From assembly GCF_005280205.1 (NCBI RefSeq), contig NZ_SUND01000014.1, forward strand, positions 62,001-126,000: a DNA stretch of 64,000 bases, in the 5' to 3' direction. The DNA is from Bacillus yapensis (GTDB lineage Bacteria > Bacillota > Bacilli > Bacillales > Cytobacillaceae). Position 1 is the first letter of the stretch; each line of letters begins with the position of its first letter. The translations under genes and the position numbers were made by a program. Positions 7,966 to 17,765 of the stretch are shown piece after piece. The notes under the pieces were generated by a model. That model saw only the letters and a list, made by a program, of their open reading frames with translations, did not search any database and had not been told where the DNA came from.

Positions 7966-10900
7966 AACGATAGTAGACCAAGCTGCACGCGATAAAATCA
8001 AACAGGATTTACACACGAATTTCCTCGTTGAAGCAGGTGCGGGTTCTGGTAAAACAACAAGTCTCGTTGATCGTATGGTCAATCTCATCTATACAGGTAC
8101 GAGCAAAATCGAGCATATTGTCGCCATCACATTCACGAGAAAAGCAGCTGATGAATTAAAAGTCCGCTTTCAATCAGTCCTTGAAAAGACATGGAAAGAG
8201 GAAGTGGATGAAGCAATACGATATCGGTTAGCTGAAGCTCTGCAAAATATCGAACGCTGCTTTTTAGGAACTGTTCACGCGTTTTGCGCAAAGCTACTTC
8301 GTGAAAGACCGATTGAGGCGGGCCTAGATTTAGCTTTTAAAGAGTTAGAAGAGGCTGACGATGTAGATATCCTCGAAGAAGCATGGGGAATCTATTTACA
8401 GGCACTACAGGAAACTCGAATTGATGAATTGAATTCGGTTGAGGATTTAGGGATTTCTGTGGATGAGTTGTTCAGTTGCTTGAAGGAACTCAAAGATTAT
8501 CCGGATGTCGAATGGGTAACGGAAACAGTAGAAAGACCTGACCTGAATACTGCTTTTCAATCCTTTATGAATATCGTTAAGGAAGCTCGAAGATGTATCC
8601 CTGAACAGGAACCAGACAAAGGCTATGATTCGTTACAAAAGGCGATCGTGACAGCCTTACAAAAAGTGCGGTTTATTGATGTAACAAAGGAAAAGGATAT
8701 TATTTCAATCCTTACCCTTTTTGATAAAAAGCTTAAACCTACGTTAAATCGATGGGAATCAAAAGAGGATGCGAAATTTTACGAGGAGAAGATATCGACC
8801 ACCTTCGAGGCTCTGATTAAGCCATTGCTTCAAGAATGGAAAGAATATTGTCATCCAATTATTACGAACTTTTTACTGGAAGCCATTCAAATTTATATGA
8901 GCTTGAAAAAGGAAAGATCCCTACTAAACTTTCAGGATTTATTGATAAAAGCCTCAACTCTTTTGAAAAATAATGGGGAGGTCAGAGCATATTTCCAAGA
9001 CAAATATCGTTTTCTTCTCGTTGATGAATTCCAGGATACTGACCCGATCCAAGCGGAGCTTATGTTCTATTTAACGGGAGAGGACACGAATGAGCCTGTT
9101 TGGACGAGATGTAAACCGAAAGCTGGCTCTCTCTTTGTAGTAGGAGATCCGAAGCAAGCCATTTACAGGTTCCGTCGTGCCGATATCGACACCTATAATC
9201 GAGTTAAGGAGCTAATTGTGAACCATGGAGGAGAAGTCCTTCAGTTAACCATGAATTTCCGTACACTCGATTCGATTACAAATGGTCTCAACACAGTATT
9301 TAGTCGTTATCTGCCAGAAGTAGAATCAGTTTATCAAGCAGCGTATCGACCATTAAACTCTTTCCATGAGGATACAGGTGAAGAGTGGACAGGGATTAAA
9401 CAATTGGTTGTACCAGCTGATTTTTCGAAAAAGGAAGAAATTATTGAAGAAGATGCGAAAAATATCGCTCTTTGTATTCGTCAGCAAATGGAGTCCGGTA
9501 AAAGTGCGAAGGATTTTATGATTTTAACACGCTATAATGACGGGATTGGACTCTATGTACAGGCAGTTGAAGCACTTGGGATATCGGTAAGTATTAGCGG
9601 TGAGGTCATTATTGGCGAAACAAGGGAATTTCAAGAGCTTAGTATTTTGTTAAAAACATTTACTGATCCAACGGATCAAATTAGTCTTGTTGCTGTTTTG
9701 CGAGGAATTTTCTTTGGTATTAGTGATAATGACCTTTATCAATGGAAAAAGGAAAATGGCTATTTTTCGATTTACGCTGAAGTGCCTGAAGGTCTTCCAA
9801 CAGAAGTGAAGAAGAAGTTCGAATTGGCTCTTGGCAAGCTGAGATCCTATCAAAAATGGACGCGTGATCTTGCACCAACGGTCGCGATTGAAAAAATTAT
9901 CGATGATGTCGGTTTTTATCCACTTTTACTCAAAAACAATCGCAGTAAACGGACGTATAAAAGCTTGCTACAAATCTTGACGTCTCTTCGCAAGCATGAA
10001 GCTAGTGGGAATAGCACTTATAAGCAAATTTTCGAGCGGTTAGAGGAGTTAGTCTTTGAAAAGTCCGTTGTGCTTAATATTGAGGAAGATGCTGATGCAG
10101 TCCGCATTATGAATGTCCATAAAGCAAAAGGGTTAGAGGCACCAATTGTATTTCTAGCACACCCAGCAAAGGTAGTTAAGCCGGAGTCCTTTTTAAATAA
10201 GCATATTAAACGGGAAGATAGCTATTCAAAAGGATATTTTGCTTTTTCGGTTCGAAATGGTTTTCAGGATAAGGAACTGGCACTCCCTGTTGGCTGGGAA
10301 TCGGTAAAAGAGGAAGAACTCGCCTATTTAACGGAAGAAGAGCTACGAATTCTCTATGTAGCTGCAACGAGAGCAGAAAAGACACTCATCCTTAGCTCAA
10401 GTGCAAAAAATAACAATAAAAACCCATGGAATCATCTATTTGAAATTGAAAATATAGCAGAAATCGAGATTGATTCAAGGGAAGTGGAGTCGAATGAGGC
10501 TGTAGTTTCTGTTAGTCTAATGGACTACTTAAATAAAACAGAAGATACACTATCTTGGTTTGATAAAAGACGTGAAAAATCCTTTGAACACTGGAGTCCG
10601 ACAAAGGATAAGGATTATGCTGTGATCGGGACGATTGAGCGGGAAGAGGGAGGAGGAATGGATTGGGGGACAGTCGTTCATGAAGTCCTCGAAAAGGTCG
10701 TACGCGGGATAGATGTATCTCAGTTTATAAAGTCCTTGCTTTCTAAATATGACTTCCCTATAGAAAGAGAAGAGGAAGTTATCGAGATTATAAGAAAGTT
10801 TCAACAGACTGAAATCTGGGATGATATTACGAAGGCTGAAATGGTCTTATCGGAGGTTCCTTTTACAAGAAAAATCACAAGAGAAGAGCCTTTGTATCGT

Positions 10901-11137
10901 TGGATAGAGGAGCAGGAAAGTGAAACGGTTCTTGTTAAAGGAATTATCGATCTAATCTATAAAACGGATGATGGTTGGGTGATTGTCGATTATAAGACTG
11001 ACAGACCTACCAATAAAGAAGATTTTGCTAAGCTTGAAGAATTCTATCGCACACAGATTGAGTTTTACCAAGAGGTGTGGGAGAGGTTAACGAATGAGAG
11101 AGTAGCTCGAAAAAGTTTGTATTTTGTTTATGAGTAA
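7958..11137 (+). CDS. AddA-like UvrD-family helicase with C-terminal RecB-type nuclease
   Basis: 1059 residues, against about 1230 for B. subtilis AddA. Motifs in order: Walker A EAGAGSGKT (about 25-33), AITFTRKAA, TVHAFC, Walker B LLVDEFQDTDP (about 353-363), VGDPKQAIYRFRRAD, LTMNFRT, VRIMNVHKAKGLEAP, LYVAATRAE, then a nuclease domain with WGTVVHEVLE, GIIDLIY, IVDYKTD (near 1010) and QIEFYQ. It should act as an ATP-driven translocase/nuclease on DNA ends together with the upstream AddB-like protein. Canonical addAB is often followed by sbcDC in Bacillus; that is not so here, so this may be a second AddAB-type machine. ATG 7958 is preceded by AAGGGGG. Confidence 0.82.
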   Translation: MTKTIVDQAARDKIKQDLHTNFLVEAGAGSGKTTSLVDRMVNLIYTGTSKIEHIVAITFTRKAADELKVRFQSVLEKTWKEEVDEAIRYRLAEALQNIERCFLGTVHAFCAKLLRERPIEAGLDLAFKELEEADDVDILEEAWGIYLQALQETRIDELNSVEDLGISVDELFSCLKELKDYPDVEWVTETVERPDLNTAFQSFMNIVKEARRCIPEQEPDKGYDSLQKAIVTALQKVRFIDVTKEKDIISILTLFDKKLKPTLNRWESKEDAKFYEEKISTTFEALIKPLLQEWKEYCHPIITNFLLEAIQIYMSLKKERSLLNFQDLLIKASTLLKNNGEVRAYFQDKYRFLLVDEFQDTDPIQAELMFYLTGEDTNEPVWTRCKPKAGSLFVVGDPKQAIYRFRRADIDTYNRVKELIVNHGGEVLQLTMNFRTLDSITNGLNTVFSRYLPEVESVYQAAYRPLNSFHEDTGEEWTGIKQLVVPADFSKKEEIIEEDAKNIALCIRQQMESGKSAKDFMILTRYNDGIGLYVQAVEALGISVSISGEVIIGETREFQELSILLKTFTDPTDQISLVAVLRGIFFGISDNDLYQWKKENGYFSIYAEVPEGLPTEVKKKFELALGKLRSYQKWTRDLAPTVAIEKIIDDVGFYPLLLKNNRSKRTYKSLLQILTSLRKHEASGNSTYKQIFERLEELVFEKSVVLNIEEDADAVRIMNVHKAKGLEAPIVFLAHPAKVVKPESFLNKHIKREDSYSKGYFAFSVRNGFQDKELALPVGWESVKEEELAYLTEEELRILYVAATRAEKTLILSSSAKNNNKNPWNHLFEIENIAEIEIDSREVESNEAVVSVSLMDYLNKTEDTLSWFDKRREKSFEHWSPTKDKDYAVIGTIEREEGGGMDWGTVVHEVLEKVVRGIDVSQFIKSLLSKYDFPIEREEEVIEIIRKFQQTEIWDDITKAEMVLSEVPFTRKITREEPLYRWIEEQESETVLVKGIIDLIYKTDDGWVIVDYKTDRPTNKEDFAKLEEFYRTQIEFYQEVWERLTNERVARKSLYFVYE

Positions 11138-11142
11138 AACTC

Positions 11143-11175
11143 AAAAAAGAGGAGCGAAAAAAGCTCCTCCTTTTA
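11143..11175. terminator. Bidirectional terminator between AddA-like gene and chemoreceptor
   Basis: GAGGAGC and GCTCCTC arms around an A-rich loop, flanked by A run on one side and T run on the other, so it can serve both convergent genes. Confidence 0.75.
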
Positions 11176-12543
11176 GTCAATGGTTAGATCGGCACCCAAT
11201 ATCCCAACTATTTGCCCTTCGTGAGTGTAAATAGGGAACGATAATGTAATACATGCTTTTTTCGTAAGAGCTGAAATATACACTTCGGAAACATAAATAT
11301 GACCAGCTAAAGCTTGAATGAACCAAGGACGTGCCTTGGCATTGACGAGACCTGCTTTTGGATTGGAATAGACGAAGGTTCCATCGATGCGATTTGTCCA
11401 TATTGCTTCCAAGACTGTGTAAGTCGCCAATACCTCATCCAAAATCGTTTGATGTTCTAATTCGTGCATCGATTGAATTTGTGATGAATGTAAGACAGGC
11501 TCAAGATTCAGTTTCATTTTTTCGATGGCTGCAGAGTCGACAACACTTACGCCTGATATCTCATGATGAACAACGCCTTGAAGCTCGCTTGAGGTTGCAG
11601 AAAGGGAATCGCTGATTGAGAGCATTTGATGGATATTTTGATGCTGTTTATCCATATCATCACTAACCTTAATGACAAAATCTTTGTTCTCAATTGATAA
11701 ACTGGTAATTTGCTCGAGAAGATGAGCGATTTCTTTAACGTTTTCTGTTTGTTCATCGACTGCGAATGTCGAATCAGAAACCATATTCGTAATAGCTCCA
11801 AGCTTATCCTTAAAGGATTCCAAATAACTAAGCACGTTTCTTAATTCAGCCGTTCCTTCTTGTACTTCCTTTGTTTCTTTTTCAACCATTTGAGAGTTTA
11901 ACTGAATTTCTTCTTGAATAAGGTTGATATTTTCTCTTGTTTCTTCTACTGCCAAGGAGGTTTGATTTGCAAGTTCTCCCACCTCATTCGCCACTACTGA
12001 AAATCCTCGACCATGTTCTCCAGCTCTTGCAGCCTCTATTGCCGCATTTAACGCTAATATTTTTGTTTTTTGCGAGATGGAGCCAATTGTGTGAACGATC
12101 GCATGAATATTCTCGGAGAACTTCACTAAATGATTCATTTGTTCAAGAAGTTGGTTATGGCTTTGACTAAGTTCTTCAAATTTCTTTTGCAAGTCTTGTA
12201 GGGATTTCCAAGAGATGTCTAAATCGATTTGTGAGCTTTGTGCTTTGGAAAGTATTTCTTGTGAGGAATTGGATATTTGAATGGCAGACGTTTCGATGGT
12301 TTCCATCTTTTTAGAAACTTGTATCGTATAGTCTACGGTTTTTTCACTATGGGACAATAATGTATTCGTGCTGTTCTTACTGGAGGTGGAGGTTTCTTCT
12401 AGCTCTATTGTTGCAATCTTAACTTGTTCGACGACACCGTTTAATTGGTCGACTGCAACTTGTACCTGTCCGTCAAAGTTTCTGCTCTCTAGTATTGGTT
12501 CAGGAACTACGTTTGTTTTTCCTTTTCTTTTTAGCAAAATCAA
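11173..12543 (-). CDS. Soluble methyl-accepting chemotaxis protein with C-terminal Cache-like domain
   Basis: 456 residues, no signal peptide and no membrane segment. The MCP signalling hairpin tip is at about residues 163-195 ([16 protein letters not shown], then VVANEV), flanked by long amphipathic helices. After about residue 345 comes a globular segment with the hallmarks of a PDC/Cache sensor: a W[13 protein letters not shown] part, ARPWFIQAL, then [23 protein letters not shown]. Cache domains usually lie N-terminal and outside the cell; here the order is reversed and the protein is predicted to be cytoplasmic. It would feed CheA/CheW. The start is TTG 12543, chosen because GGGGGG lies 7 bases upstream. 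Confidence 0.82.
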   Translation of the reverse strand: MILLKRKGKTNVVPEPILESRNFDGQVQVAVDQLNGVVEQVKIATIELEETSTSSKNSTNTLLSHSEKTVDYTIQVSKKMETIETSAIQISNSSQEILSKAQSSQIDLDISWKSLQDLQKKFEELSQSHNQLLEQMNHLVKFSENIHAIVHTIGSISQKTKILALNAAIEAARAGEHGRGFSVVANEVGELANQTSLAVEETRENINLIQEEIQLNSQMVEKETKEVQEGTAELRNVLSYLESFKDKLGAITNMVSDSTFAVDEQTENVKEIAHLLEQITSLSIENKDFVIKVSDDMDKQHQNIHQMLSISDSLSATSSELQGVVHHEISGVSVVDSAAIEKMKLNLEPVLHSSQIQSMHELEHQTILDEVLATYTVLEAIWTNRIDGTFVYSNPKAGLVNAKARPWFIQALAGHIYVSEVYISALTKKACITLSFPIYTHEGQIVGILGADLTID

Positions 12544-12631
12544 ATAAAATCCCCCCTCATGTCATGTTTCCTAACATTATTATAATATATAATCTGACAA
12601 ATGGGTGGAATTATTAGAAATTTCGATTTTG

Positions 12632-13156
12632 TTATTTCGTAAACCGGTTGGCATAGCTTGAAGCAACAAAGGAATTCGGTTTAATTTTTGGTTCTAGCCC
12701 CATCGATTCAATCCTTGCCATCATTTCCTCAACGTATATTTTTGTCTTGTTTTTCTTTCCAGAACCGATATCAATATGGCCCTCCATCGTAAAAGTGGCC
12801 CCATGATAAATATGGGGAAGAATAATATCAATCATCCTGTTTTTCTTTTCTTCAGTGATCAAGGCAACAATTTCTTCGGTTAAAGACGTTTCTCTCGATA
12901 TTCGTTCATGCAATCGTCCCATTTTTCTAGGCACTGAAACCTTACGTATGCATGCCCACACGCCTTTTCCTTCGCTCTGAATAACAATTCCGGTGATAAA
13001 AAGCGTATAATCATGATGGACCTGTGAATCAGTCCCGATCATAAGCCGGTAATTACCTCGTTGATTTCGATTCATAAACTTTAAGATTCTATTAAATACA
13101 TCTTCAAAGGACATGTTACGTTCCTGCAAATTCTGAAACCTGATGTCATTCACCAT
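12632..13156 (-). CDS. ykuK: YkuK-type RNase H-like protein (DUF458)
   Basis: 174 residues, the usual size of this family (B. subtilis YkuK about 172). The family has a ribonuclease H-like fold; IGTDSQVH supplies an early acidic residue, and HIDIGSGKKNKT the conserved later segment. The biochemical role is not established. ATG 13156 has AAAGGA 7 bases upstream. It is divergent from the SUV3-like helicase gene and separated from it by an intergenic repeat. Confidence 0.8.
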   Translation of the reverse strand: MVNDIRFQNLQERNMSFEDVFNRILKFMNRNQRGNYRLMIGTDSQVHHDYTLFITGIVIQSEGKGVWACIRKVSVPRKMGRLHERISRETSLTEEIVALITEEKKNRMIDIILPHIYHGATFTMEGHIDIGSGKKNKTKIYVEEMMARIESMGLEPKIKPNSFVASSYANRFTK

Positions 13157-13207
13157 GTATCTGTCCTTTCGGTATAATAGTCTTTTAATAAGGTTGTACT
13201 CGTAATA

Positions 13208-13400
13208 ATTGTTGTTAAAATCTTAAAGCCGATTTTAACGTAGAAATAGTCATTTGGTGCTTCTTAATTACGTTTGCATGTTTTTTTCTACGAAAAAAAC
13301 TGGCTCTTTTCTCATTCAATTAAGGCTAGTTATATTGAAAATACAGATTAATTTACTGAATATTATTTCCAAAAACAACAAAGTTTGAGAAAAGAGCTTT
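13208..13400 (+). repeat. Structured intergenic repeat, copy 1 (direct)
   Basis: Begins ATTGTTGTTAAAATC and ends TGAGAAAAGAGCTTT. It contains a 9-bp hairpin GTTAAAATC/GATTTTAAC (13214-13222, 13231-13239) with an 8-nt loop, a shared linker (GTAGAAATAGTCA then TTGGTGC), and a 12-bp long-range pair GCTCTTTTCTCA/TGAGAAAAGAGC (13303-13314, 13386-13397). TTGTTGTT at the left edge can also pair with AACAACAA at 13374-13381. Copy 2 lies at 32983 and an inverted, diverged copy 3 at 23249. It occupies most of the 360-base gap between ykuK and the SUV3-like gene; a 25-codon ORF at 13411 in the remainder is not convincing. Confidence 0.85.
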
Positions 13401-13517
13401 TTATAAACTTATGCAAGAAGAAGAGAATATTGTTGGCTATTTACGGATTCGTTTCGTTCATAAAAATATTAATGCAATGGAAGAGTAATAATTAAAGCAA
13501 GAAAAAGAGGGGATATT

Positions 13518-16010
13518 ATGTCACATTTAGAGACTTGGCATTCAAAAGCTATTCAATATACACAAACCAAGGTCAAGGAGGACCTATATAGTTATCTTGG
13601 CAGCAAAGAAAGTATCACAACGTTTGAACAGTATCTAGACGATCGGAAAAATTATTTGGAGCAAATTTGGGTGAATGTATGGTTGAATCATGCCACAAAC
13701 CACATACCACGAGCTGAGAAGAAAGAGTTATTAAAAGAAAGAGACTTCGAGGTTGAGGGAGTGGATCGAAAAGTAATCAACCATCTGTTCCGTCAGGAAA
13801 TCCGTGAATATAGACCCTTTGATGTTCTTAAATGGGTTAAAACCCATTTTTCAAAAGATGAAGTGGATTGGGATGCAATTTATGAAAAGGCGAGAGAACA
13901 ATTTTTGATAAAGCAAGAGAAAGAACGACTAGCACAAGCCCGTGATCAAGTATTGAACGAGTTGGAAACGTCGATAGATGAGATGTTGACAGATGAATAT
14001 CAGCTATTGTATTTACATACCCGCTACTATGTAGCAAAGGAATTAGAAAAATATAGCCATGTTCAGTTTGATAATTATTCACATATGGCTGACTTTTTCA
14101 TGGAATGGACTGGTGTTGTACATAAATCGAGATACAAAGGTCGTTCATATTATGAAAATGAAACCTATGGGGAAGTATTCGAGGAATTGATCGGTCAAGA
14201 TGTTATGAATAGCGTTCCACAGCTCATACTTGAAAGACTGAACAAAGATCTGATTGCTCGTTATGAGGAGCTTTTGGGGAAGCGAATGCGTGCTGCTAAT
14301 ATTCGAGATTTTCTCTATAATGAACTGTACGAAATTGCTTCAGATTTTATCGGAATTATTCAAGAGGAAGCTGTTGCTGACCTTCACTCCTTAGCAGAAA
14401 TTCCGTTTGAAGAAGAAAATCATGAACAAATTTTACAGAGGGACTTAGCCGAACGAGATAGACGGAAGGCAGAGGAACTTGCTGAATTGCAACGAAAGCA
14501 AGAAGAAGAGGCTCGACGGATTGAAGATATCTTCGGGCAGGAATACCAGCCAGGGTTAGGCCGTGATATTAAATATGTCCTTCATATTGGTGAGACAAAT
14601 ACAGGGAAGACACACCATGCTTTGGAAAAAATGAAAGGGGCACCGAGTGGGCTTTACCTAGCACCACTTCGCCTTCTTGCTTTAGAAGTGTACGACAAAC
14701 TAAACGCAGACGGGATTCCGTGTACGTTGAAAACAGGTGAGGAAGAAAAGCTTGCAACCGGTGCCCAGCATTATTCCTGCACGGTTGAAATGTTTCATGA
14801 GAAAGATTATTTTGATGTCGTTGTAATTGATGAGGCACAGATGATTGCAGATAAAGACCGAGGTTTTTCTTGGTATAAAGCAATCACGAAGGCGAATGCA
14901 CGAGAAGTACATATTGTTGGAAGTAGAAACTTAAAGGATATGATGATACAGCTTTTAGGCGAAACCAATATGGAAATAAAAGAATATAGTCGTGAAATTC
15001 CACTCCAGGTAGAGAAAAAGAATTTTACACTTGAGCAGACAAAAAAGGGAGATGCTCTCGTTTGTTTTTCTCGGAAACGGGTGCTTGAAACGGCTTCGCG
15101 ATTACAAAATCAAGGGCATAAGGTTAGTATGATTTATGGAAGTATGCCACCAGAAACTCGAAAAAAAGAGATGCTTCGATTTATTGATGGAGAGACAAAA
15201 GTAATCGTATCTACGGATGCGATTGGAATGGGTCTAAACTTACCAATACGTCGGATTGTTTTTCTCGAGACAGAGAAATTTGATGGAACTCGTAGAAGGA
15301 GACTGAATTCTCAAGAGGTTAAACAAATCGCAGGTCGAGCAGGGCGTAAAGGCATTTATGATGTTGGAAAGGTTGCCTTTACAAACGACATTAAAATCAT
15401 GAGGCATTTACTCGAGCAAGTGGATACTCCTGTTCATACTTTTGCAATTGCACCAACCAATGCAGTGTTTGAGAGGTTCCAAAAATATTACCGGGAACTC
15501 GGGAGCTTTTTTGAGCTATGGGATAAATTCGAAAGTCCTCAAGGTACGCAAAAAGCGAGCCTTTCTCAGGAAAAAGAGTTGTATGAAATCATTATGGGAA
15601 CAGAAATTGAAGCGCGATTGTCCATGATGGACTTGTATGGCTTTTTGCATTTACCTTTTTCCACAAAGGATTATGGTCTCGTACAACAGTGGAGAGATAC
15701 GATGTTTGCGATCGTTCAAGGAGAAGAACTCCCTGATCCTGTGATTAAAAGGAATAATCTAGAGCAACAAGAACTGGCCTACAAGGCGATTGGACTTCAT
15801 TTACTCTTCTTATATCGCCTGGATAAACGACTCGAGGCGACCTATTGGGAACGAATTAGAGAAGAATTAAGTGATGCTGTGCATGAATCCTTAAAAACTG
15901 AAGTGAAGAAAATGACTAAGAAATGTAGGAATTGTGGAAAGACACTTCCATGGGAGCATAATTTTCAAATCTGTGATTCATGTCATTTTTCTAGGTATCA
16001 GAGATGGTAG
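13518..16010 (+). CDS. SUV3-like ATP-dependent (RNA) helicase with C-terminal zinc ribbon
   Basis: 830 residues. The first 340 are charged and largely helical with a coiled-coil-like stretch near 310-335 and no motif that I recognise. The helicase core follows: Walker A GETNTGKT (about 357-364), LAPLRLLALEVYD and the TGEE segment characteristic of the SUV3 (SUPV3L1) family, DEAQ (about 437), a RecA2 domain with STDAIGMGLNLP and QIAGRAGR. The end carries two C-x2-C pairs (about 803-826), a zinc ribbon. Eukaryotic SUV3 unwinds RNA in the mitochondrial degradosome; bacterial members are poorly characterised. Start ATG 13518 follows AGAGGGG. It is not in an obvious operon. Confidence 0.8.
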   Translation: MSHLETWHSKAIQYTQTKVKEDLYSYLGSKESITTFEQYLDDRKNYLEQIWVNVWLNHATNHIPRAEKKELLKERDFEVEGVDRKVINHLFRQEIREYRPFDVLKWVKTHFSKDEVDWDAIYEKAREQFLIKQEKERLAQARDQVLNELETSIDEMLTDEYQLLYLHTRYYVAKELEKYSHVQFDNYSHMADFFMEWTGVVHKSRYKGRSYYENETYGEVFEELIGQDVMNSVPQLILERLNKDLIARYEELLGKRMRAANIRDFLYNELYEIASDFIGIIQEEAVADLHSLAEIPFEEENHEQILQRDLAERDRRKAEELAELQRKQEEEARRIEDIFGQEYQPGLGRDIKYVLHIGETNTGKTHHALEKMKGAPSGLYLAPLRLLALEVYDKLNADGIPCTLKTGEEEKLATGAQHYSCTVEMFHEKDYFDVVVIDEAQMIADKDRGFSWYKAITKANAREVHIVGSRNLKDMMIQLLGETNMEIKEYSREIPLQVEKKNFTLEQTKKGDALVCFSRKRVLETASRLQNQGHKVSMIYGSMPPETRKKEMLRFIDGETKVIVSTDAIGMGLNLPIRRIVFLETEKFDGTRRRRLNSQEVKQIAGRAGRKGIYDVGKVAFTNDIKIMRHLLEQVDTPVHTFAIAPTNAVFERFQKYYRELGSFFELWDKFESPQGTQKASLSQEKELYEIIMGTEIEARLSMMDLYGFLHLPFSTKDYGLVQQWRDTMFAIVQGEELPDPVIKRNNLEQQELAYKAIGLHLLFLYRLDKRLEATYWERIREELSDAVHESLKTEVKKMTKKCRNCGKTLPWEHNFQICDSCHFSRYQRW

Positions 16011-16130
16011 GTTGAAGGATATTAACTTTAGTGGACAATAAAATAGTTATGTTAACTAAAAGGGTTTTGAAATCGAATAAAATGTCTTATGGACACAGAT
16101 GAAGCCTACTGCGGGTCATTTGAGTCAGTG

Positions 16131-16162
16131 ATTCACTAGAGCATAGCTCTAGTGAATTTTTT
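16131..16162 (+). terminator. Intrinsic terminator of SUV3-like gene
   Basis: ATTCACTAGAG and CTCTAGTGAAT, a perfect 11-bp stem with a 5-nt loop, followed by TTTTTT. Confidence 0.88.
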
Positions 16163-16238
16163 CGTATATGGACCAATTTTTTCCTAAGTGGCTGGGTAAA
16201 TTAGTAAGACGGTAAATGAATGATGGATGTGAATTGGA

Positions 16239-17672
16239 TTGAAAAAAGGGTTAACTACACTATTTTTGTCGATCGTAATAATGTTCATTTTAGCACCTCA
16301 TGTCTATGCGACTCTCCTGCAAAGTCAAATAGAGCAAGTACTCCAGTCAGAAGCGGATTTAAAGGGATCTATCGTAGGTATCAGTATTCGTTCAACAAAA
16401 ACAGGCGAGATTCAATATGAGTACAATGGAAATACACGGCTTAAACCTGCATCCAACATGAAATTGATGACAGCGGCTGTTGCTCTGTCAATTTTAGGTG
16501 AAAACTATCGCTTTCAAACGGAAGTCAGGACTGATGGAGTCATTAAAGGACGCACTTTGAAGGGAAATCTCTATTTAGTCGGAAGAGGTGATCCTACTCT
16601 ACGAGAAGAGGACTTCAACCAGCTCGCCAGTGAAATTAAAGGGTTAGGAATTACACAGATTGAAGGCAATCTAATTGGAGATGATTCCTGGTATGACGAT
16701 GTTCGATTCTCTCCTGATATGATATGGAGCGATGAAGATGACTATTATGGTGCGCAAATTTCTGCTTTAACAGTATCACCGGATAAGGATTATGATGCAG
16801 GTACCGTTGTGATTGACGTGGTACCGGGGAAGACGGTCGGAGACCCAGCGGTAATTTCCCTTGTGCCGCAAACGAAATACGTTCATATCGTCAATAATGT
16901 GACGACTGTTACGCCTGAAGAAAAAACAAAAGTAACGATTAAAAGACTGCATGGTACGAATACAGTGATTGTCGAAGGGATGATTCCTTTGACGTCTATC
17001 CGAAAAAGGGAATTTGTAGGTGTTTGGGAACCAACAGGATATGCTCTAGACCTTTTTCGATTGTCTTTAGAGAGACAAGGGATTAAGGTATCAGGGAACG
17101 TCAAAAGGGGTGTAAGTACGAACAGTCATAGACTTGCTGTTCATCATTCTCCTACACTCTCTGTACTAATGGTGCCCTTTTTAAAGCTAAGCAATAATGT
17201 CCATGCAGAAATTTTAGTTAAAGAGTTAGGGAGAAAAGTAACCGGACAAGGAAGCTGGAAAAATGGCATACGGGTCGTCAAGAATGAGTTGGAAAAATAC
17301 GGTGTGAATAGTGATGTACTCGTACTCCGTGATGGCTCAGGAATTTCCCATATCAATTCACTTACTGCGAATGAATTAACGCAGCTTCTCTATCAGGTTC
17401 AGAAAAAACCATGGTTTAATACATTTTATGATTCCTTACCCGTGGCTGGTAAAAAAGATAAGCTTATAGGTGGTACATTACGTAAACGAATGGCTCATTT
17501 AGATGTGCATGCCAAAACAGGAACTTTAACGACAGTTTCTTCGATTTCGGGGTATGCGAAGACAAAGAGTGGCGAGACAGTCATATTTTCAATATTGATC
17601 AATAATATTCTAAAAGAGGAAAAAGGAAAGTTAATCGAAGATAAGTTGGTTGAAATCATTACGAATCAATAA
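16239..17672 (+). CDS. dacC: D-alanyl-D-alanine carboxypeptidase/endopeptidase (PBP4 type, S13)
   Basis: 477 residues with an N-terminal signal peptide (residues 1-24, ending HVYA). The three penicillin-binding motifs are in place: S-x-x-K as SNMK with the nucleophile at about Ser72, S-x-N as SNN near residue 320, and K-T-G in HAKTGTL near residue 427. A long insertion between the first two motifs is typical of family S13 (DacB/DacC). It trims peptidoglycan stem peptides or cross-links outside the membrane. The start is TTG 16239, with GGATG about 10 bases upstream. Monocistronic; a terminator follows. Confidence 0.88.
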   Translation: MKKGLTTLFLSIVIMFILAPHVYATLLQSQIEQVLQSEADLKGSIVGISIRSTKTGEIQYEYNGNTRLKPASNMKLMTAAVALSILGENYRFQTEVRTDGVIKGRTLKGNLYLVGRGDPTLREEDFNQLASEIKGLGITQIEGNLIGDDSWYDDVRFSPDMIWSDEDDYYGAQISALTVSPDKDYDAGTVVIDVVPGKTVGDPAVISLVPQTKYVHIVNNVTTVTPEEKTKVTIKRLHGTNTVIVEGMIPLTSIRKREFVGVWEPTGYALDLFRLSLERQGIKVSGNVKRGVSTNSHRLAVHHSPTLSVLMVPFLKLSNNVHAEILVKELGRKVTGQGSWKNGIRVVKNELEKYGVNSDVLVLRDGSGISHINSLTANELTQLLYQVQKKPWFNTFYDSLPVAGKKDKLIGGTLRKRMAHLDVHAKTGTLTTVSSISGYAKTKSGETVIFSILINNILKEEKGKLIEDKLVEIITNQ

Positions 17673-17675
17673 TTA

Positions 17676-17706
17676 TGTGGGGCTGTCTATGGACAGCTCT
17701 GTTTTT
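17676..17706 (+). terminator. Intrinsic terminator of dacC
   Basis: GGGCTGTC and GACAGCTC arms with a 4-nt loop, then GTTTTT. Confidence 0.75.
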
Positions 17707-17765
17707 ATGAAAAGGAATCCACTAGGTGAGTGTCGAAGTTATTATTTTCAAGGAGGGATATGAAG

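Noticed and set aside
4975-11137. Naming the pair addB and addA outright
   Set aside because: Both proteins are clearly shorter than the canonical subunits, the first lacks a P-loop and sbcDC does not follow, so the symbols were left empty.
13411-13488. 25-codon ORF (starting MQEEENIVGYLRIRF) between repeat copy 1 and the SUV3-like gene
   Set aside because: No ribosome site, directly behind a hairpin arm, and no recognisable family; it could be a gene remnant but cannot be supported.
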